From the NCBI RefSeq assembly GCF_014652575.1, contig NZ_BMZB01000003.1, positions 372,001 through 436,000 of the forward strand: a DNA stretch of 64,000 nucleotides. The letters are read 5' to 3'. Below the pieces are notes generated by a model that did no database searches, had not been told where the DNA came from, and saw only the letters and a list, made by a program, of their open reading frames with translations. Shown in pieces: positions 60,534 to 64,000 of this stretch. The stretch comes from Asticcacaulis endophyticus. GTDB lineage: Bacteria; Pseudomonadota; Alphaproteobacteria; Caulobacterales; Caulobacteraceae. The position numbers were made by a program, and so were the translations under genes. The stretch's first letter is position 1, and each line of letters begins with the position of its first letter.

Positions 60534-62954
60534 ATGCATTTCCGCCCCGCCTTCAATTTACGCAACGTCCGCACTTCCGTTTCGTTTTGGTCAGTGTCTG
60601 CCGCTATAGTCACGGGGATGATCGCCCCCGCCGCGGTCGCTCAGGCCCCCGTGGAAGATGCCGTGCAGGAGGTCATCGTCACCGGCACGCGTGAAAAAGG
60701 CCGCACCAAATACGACAGCCTGACCCCGGTGGATGTCATCTCGGCCAAGGCCGTACAGGACGGCGCGTCTTCGGAATTGGCCGATAATCTGGCGCAGGTC
60801 ATTCCGTCGCTTCAGGTGCTTAAGCTGCCGTCGTCGGATGGTTTGCAGTTCATCCGTCCGGCCCGCCTGCGTGGCCTGGGATCAGACCAGACCCTGGTGT
60901 TGATCAACGGTAAGCGCTTTCACCGTTCGGCCTTTCTGGGGCAGCGCGGTGCTCAGGGTGCCGACCTGAATAAGATCTCCAGCCTCGGCATCGGCCGGGT
61001 CGAAGTGCTGCGTGATGGCGCCTCGGCCCAGTATGGCTCTGATGCCATTGCCGGGGTGATCAATATCCAGTTGGATCAGCGTCCGGGCGTAGCGGCCTAT
61101 GTGCAGCGCTCGCAGTATTTTGAAGGTGACGGCGAAACGACCCGTGCCGGTATCAAGGCCGGTAAGACCTTTGACGGCGGCTTTGTCACCGCAGCACTAG
61201 AATGGGCCGACGCGGCCATGACGTCGCGCAGCCATCAACGTGCCGATGCTCTGGCCTATGAAGCGGCCAATCCGGGTGTTGATCTGCCTGATCCGGTTCA
61301 GCACTGGGGCGCGCCAGACACCAAAAACTACAACTTCACTTTTAACGGTGCGCTGGAGACCGGCTTTGGTGAGCTTTATGCGTTTGGTACCGCCGCCAAG
61401 GGCGAAGGCATCAACGACATCAACTGGCGCATCCCGTCGGCCACCTCGAACGCCAGCGTTTATAAGCCTGTGCTAAGCTTCCCCGGCTGGGATCTGAAAT
61501 CGGTCTATCCGCTCGGTTTTACGCCGCGTGAAGAGGCCAAATATCAGGATTATCAGGCCGTAGCCGGTCTGCGCGGTGGCGGCGAGGTCTTTACATGGGA
61601 TCTCAGCGCTTCGATCGGTGAGAACGAAACCGAGTTTTACCTCTATAACACTATTAATGCGTCGATGGGCCCAGACTCGCCGTTTGACTTTTTCCTCGGC
61701 ACGCAAACTCAAGCCGAAGTCAACCTCAATGCCGACGGCGTTTACCGGCTGGATGTGGGGTTGTCTGAGCCGCTCAACATCGCCTTCGGGGCTGAACGCC
61801 GCGAAGAAACCTATACAATAGGTGCCGGTGATGCGGCCTCCTATGCGGTCGGCGCGGGTGCCAAAGACGGTCTGGCCGTAGGTTCAAATGGTTTCCCCGG
61901 TTTCTCGGACGTGCAGGCTGGAGAATGGTCGCAGGAAAGCTACGGGGCCTATGTCGATGTCGAAGGCAAGGTCACCCCGGATTGGACCTGGGCGGCTGCG
62001 GTACGCTACGAAGATTTCGACAGCTTCGGCGACACCACCAACACGAAGCTATCGACCCGCTATGATTTCAGCCCCAAGTTCGCCGCCCGCGGTTCGGTCT
62101 CGACCGGCTTCCGCGCGCCGACGCCGGGTCAAATCAATTCACTGTCAGTCTCTCAAGGTTTGGATACGGTCACGCTTCAGGTTTTCACCAATGGCCGCCT
62201 GTCACCGCTTAACCCTATTGCCGTCAGCAAGGGTGCCAAGCCGCTAGAGCCGGAAGAGTCGGACAACCTGACCATGGGCTTTGTCTGGCGCACCGATATG
62301 GGCCTGTCGGGCACGATCGACCTTTACCAGATCGACGTCAATAACCGGCTCGGCCAGTCGTCGTCCATTACACTGACACAGGCTGAAAAAAATGCTCTGG
62401 TCGCGCAGGGCTATCCGGCGGCGGCCAGCTTCACGTCCGTTTACTGGTACACCAATGATTACGACACCCGCACCAAGGGTATCGACGTGGTGACCAGCTA
62501 TGCCCGCACGATATGGGACGGTCAGTTGAACCTGACCCTGGCCTACAACACCAATAAGACCCTGATCACCGGCGGGTCGCTGACGGCTAACCCGACCACC
62601 AAGCGCAACTTTGAGGAGGGCTTGCCCCGGAATAATGCCAGCTTTACCGGCAACTTCCGCAAAGGCCCGTTCGAGTATCAGGTGCGGGTACGCCATTACG
62701 GTAGCTGGACCGACTCGACCGGCAATTCGACCGGCGACATCTTCCAGACCTTTGGCGTGATGAACTTTGTCGATGCCTCGGTGCTTTACGACATCAACAC
62801 CAACCTGTCGCTTAAGGTGTCGGTGGAAAACCTCTTTGATGACTATCCCGAAAAGGCTCTTTTCCAGGCGTCACGCGGGATCGAATATTCGCGTAACGCC
62901 CCTTATGACACCTATGGGGCTCAGGCCTATGTCCGCCTGAACGCCAAATTCTAA
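60534..62954 (+). CDS. TonB-dependent receptor next to the FecI/FecR pair, without STN domain
   Basis: An 806-residue outer-membrane receptor. A long signal sequence (cleavage near AAVAQA) leads directly to the TonB box QEVIVTGTREKG and the plug (PVDVISAKAVQDG, RLRGLGSDQTLVLINGKR, RVEVLRDGASAQYGSDAIAG). The barrel ends AQAYVRLNAKF. Because the plug begins about 20 residues after the cleavage site, there is no room for an STN signalling domain, although the gene is divergent from a FecI/FecR pair. The plug type (LINGKRFHRSA) is common in receptors for siderophores, heme or peptides. The following Tat-exported PLP enzyme is probably co-regulated. Confidence 0.93.
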   Translation: MHFRPAFNLRNVRTSVSFWSVSAAIVTGMIAPAAVAQAPVEDAVQEVIVTGTREKGRTKYDSLTPVDVISAKAVQDGASSELADNLAQVIPSLQVLKLPSSDGLQFIRPARLRGLGSDQTLVLINGKRFHRSAFLGQRGAQGADLNKISSLGIGRVEVLRDGASAQYGSDAIAGVINIQLDQRPGVAAYVQRSQYFEGDGETTRAGIKAGKTFDGGFVTAALEWADAAMTSRSHQRADALAYEAANPGVDLPDPVQHWGAPDTKNYNFTFNGALETGFGELYAFGTAAKGEGINDINWRIPSATSNASVYKPVLSFPGWDLKSVYPLGFTPREEAKYQDYQAVAGLRGGGEVFTWDLSASIGENETEFYLYNTINASMGPDSPFDFFLGTQTQAEVNLNADGVYRLDVGLSEPLNIAFGAERREETYTIGAGDAASYAVGAGAKDGLAVGSNGFPGFSDVQAGEWSQESYGAYVDVEGKVTPDWTWAAAVRYEDFDSFGDTTNTKLSTRYDFSPKFAARGSVSTGFRAPTPGQINSLSVSQGLDTVTLQVFTNGRLSPLNPIAVSKGAKPLEPEESDNLTMGFVWRTDMGLSGTIDLYQIDVNNRLGQSSSITLTQAEKNALVAQGYPAAASFTSVYWYTNDYDTRTKGIDVVTSYARTIWDGQLNLTLAYNTNKTLITGGSLTANPTTKRNFEEGLPRNNASFTGNFRKGPFEYQVRVRHYGSWTDSTGNSTGDIFQTFGVMNFVDASVLYDINTNLSLKVSVENLFDDYPEKALFQASRGIEYSRNAPYDTYGAQAYVRLNAKF

Positions 62955-62975
62955 GTTTAACGTCATATCTGATCC

Positions 62976-63013
62976 GGGCGGGCCGATTCCTCGGTCCGCC
63001 CCTTTGTGTTTTT
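62976..63013 (+). terminator. Intrinsic terminator after the TonB receptor
   Basis: GGGCGGGCC (62976-62984) pairs with GGTCCGCCC (62993-63001), a 9-bp stem with one G-T pair. CTTTGTGTTTTT follows. It ends 15 bases before the next gene's start, so that gene is expressed by read-through or from a promoter inside the receptor gene. Confidence 0.8.
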
Positions 63014-63028
63014 ATGGAAAGCCTGACT

Positions 63029-64000
63029 ATGGATCGCCGCACCGTGTTGACCGCTCTGGGCGCTATGCTGCCCGCAATGGCAAACGCTCAAACCGCAAGT
63101 GACCTGAACGCCCCTACGGGTCCAAAGGATGAGACCGGCTGGGCCAAGGTCGCCGCCGCCTATCCGGCCCGGCCCGATGGTGTGATCAATCTCGAATTTG
63201 GCGCGTTTGGCCAGATGCCGCTGGCGGTTCAGGCGGCATTTGCGCGCCATACTGAGACCATCAACCAGCAGGGCGCCTATTTCACCCGTCGGGAGTTTGC
63301 GCCCTATTATATTCGCCTGCGTCAGCAGATCGCGACGGCACTCAATGCCGACCCGTCAGAAATTGCCTTGACCCGCAATGCCACGGAGGCGATGCAGGCT
63401 CTGATCAGCGGCTACAACCGTCTGAAACCTGGTGATGCCGTGCTGATGGCCGACCATGATTACGACAGCATGCAAACCGCTATCGACTGGTTGAAAACGC
63501 GCCGGGGCGTCGATGTTGTGCACATCGCCCTGCCCCATCCGGCCAGCCATCAGGGGCTGATCGATGCCTACGAACAGGCGCTGAAAGCCCACCCCAAGGT
63601 TAGATTGATCCTGCTGACCCAGATCGGTCACCGTAGCGGGCTGAGGCTGCCGGTACGCGATATCATCGCTATGGCCCGCACCCACGGCGTCGATGCCTTG
63701 GTCGACAGCGCCCATGCCTGGGGCCAGATGCCCGTCGATGTTAAGGCTGAAGGGTTTGATTTTGCGGGCTTTAACCTGCACAAATGGATCGGCGCGCCGC
63801 TCGGCGTAGGTGCGCTTTATATCCGCCGAGACCGCATCGCTGACATAGATCCGTTTATGGGGGAAGCGGTCAGCGAGCGCGATCCGATCTCTGCCCGCGT
63901 CCATACCGGTACCGCCAATTTCGCCGCCCAGATGGCCGCCATAGAGGCCCTGAGCCTGCATGCCCGCATCGGGTCTGCGGCATGTGAGCAACGGCTGTCC
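63029..64000 (+). CDS. Tat-exported class V aminotransferase-fold PLP enzyme, C-terminus cut by window end
   Basis: The first 324 residues of a fold-type I PLP enzyme of the isopenicillin N epimerase/EgtE/PvdN kind. The N-terminus MDRRTVLTALGAMLPAMANA is a twin-arginine signal with AxA cleavage, which decides the start at 63029 over an in-frame ATG at 63014. VDSAHAWGQ (D226, binds the cofactor nitrogen) and GFNLHKWIGAPLG (PLP lysine K252) are intact. An exported PLP enzyme is rare. PvdN, which modifies pyoverdine in the periplasm, is the known precedent (from memory). The TonB receptor gene just upstream makes a siderophore or peptide ligand modification plausible, but this is inference. Confidence 0.88.
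   Translation, partial: MDRRTVLTALGAMLPAMANAQTASDLNAPTGPKDETGWAKVAAAYPARPDGVINLEFGAFGQMPLAVQAAFARHTETINQQGAYFTRREFAPYYIRLRQQIATALNADPSEIALTRNATEAMQALISGYNRLKPGDAVLMADHDYDSMQTAIDWLKTRRGVDVVHIALPHPASHQGLIDAYEQALKAHPKVRLILLTQIGHRSGLRLPVRDIIAMARTHGVDALVDSAHAWGQMPVDVKAEGFDFAGFNLHKWIGAPLGVGALYIRRDRIADIDPFMGEAVSERDPISARVHTGTANFAAQMAAIEALSLHARIGSAACEQRLS

Overview
The window looks like chromosomal DNA of a moderately GC-rich alphaproteobacterium of the Caulobacterales, most like Asticcacaulis. This is inferred from three SusC-independent TonB-dependent receptors, SapC and OmpH family proteins, a putative-porin family protein, GcvA-type LysR regulators and short operons with ATGA overlaps. It is not a database result. 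No rRNA, tRNA, CRISPR array or intact insertion sequence was found.

Layout. (1) 1-12.2 kb, all minus strand: a nitrogen/peptide catabolism block. It holds a semialdehyde dehydrogenase (cut by the window edge), a SpuC-like omega-aminotransferase, a SxxK serine hydrolase, a GcvA-type LysR regulator, a POT peptide symporter, a TonB-dependent receptor, a P1/S58 peptidase, an AGXT2L-like PLP enzyme and an APH-fold kinase. The enzyme set parallels nylon-oligomer (omega-amino-acid amide) breakdown and hydroxylysine-type kinase/phospho-lyase chemistry. (2) 12.4-22.6 kb: a PaiB-like flavin protein, an MFS exporter with a divergent LysR regulator, and a TetR-controlled tripartite RND efflux operon with two clear operators. 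A broken SDR gene and an AT-rich decayed stretch follow. The same 16-bp sequence lies at both ends of this block. (3) 22.8-36.4 kb: an arabinan/arabino-oligosaccharide utilisation locus with a ricin-lectin protein, exported GH51, GntR/FCD regulator, GH43, TonB receptor, cytoplasmic GH51 and a complete sugar ABC importer. Repeats of TGTCTGA upstream of the receptor and of the importer are candidate operators. (4) 36.5-37.4 kb: a scar with a multiply frameshifted tyrosine integrase and small repeats.

(5) 37.5-60.2 kb: the most unusual part. A roughly 20.7-kb operon encodes a two-partner-secretion pore (TpsB), an ExbB-like channel fused to exported DUF2341/LamG-like domains, ExbD, TonB, a putative porin, a small coiled-coil protein, a giant 4192-residue filamentous-haemagglutinin-like exoprotein, SapC and OmpH/Skp. 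The giant exoprotein ends in an STN domain, the module that FecA-type receptors use to signal to FecR anti-sigma factors. Immediately upstream sits a FecI-like ECF sigma factor and a FecR-like protein, while the divergent TonB receptor next to them lacks an STN domain. This suggests, by inference, a surface-signalling circuit in which the secreted adhesin's periplasmic tail is the ligand of FecR. (6) 60.5-64 kb: that TonB receptor, then a Tat-exported class V PLP enzyme cut by the window end.
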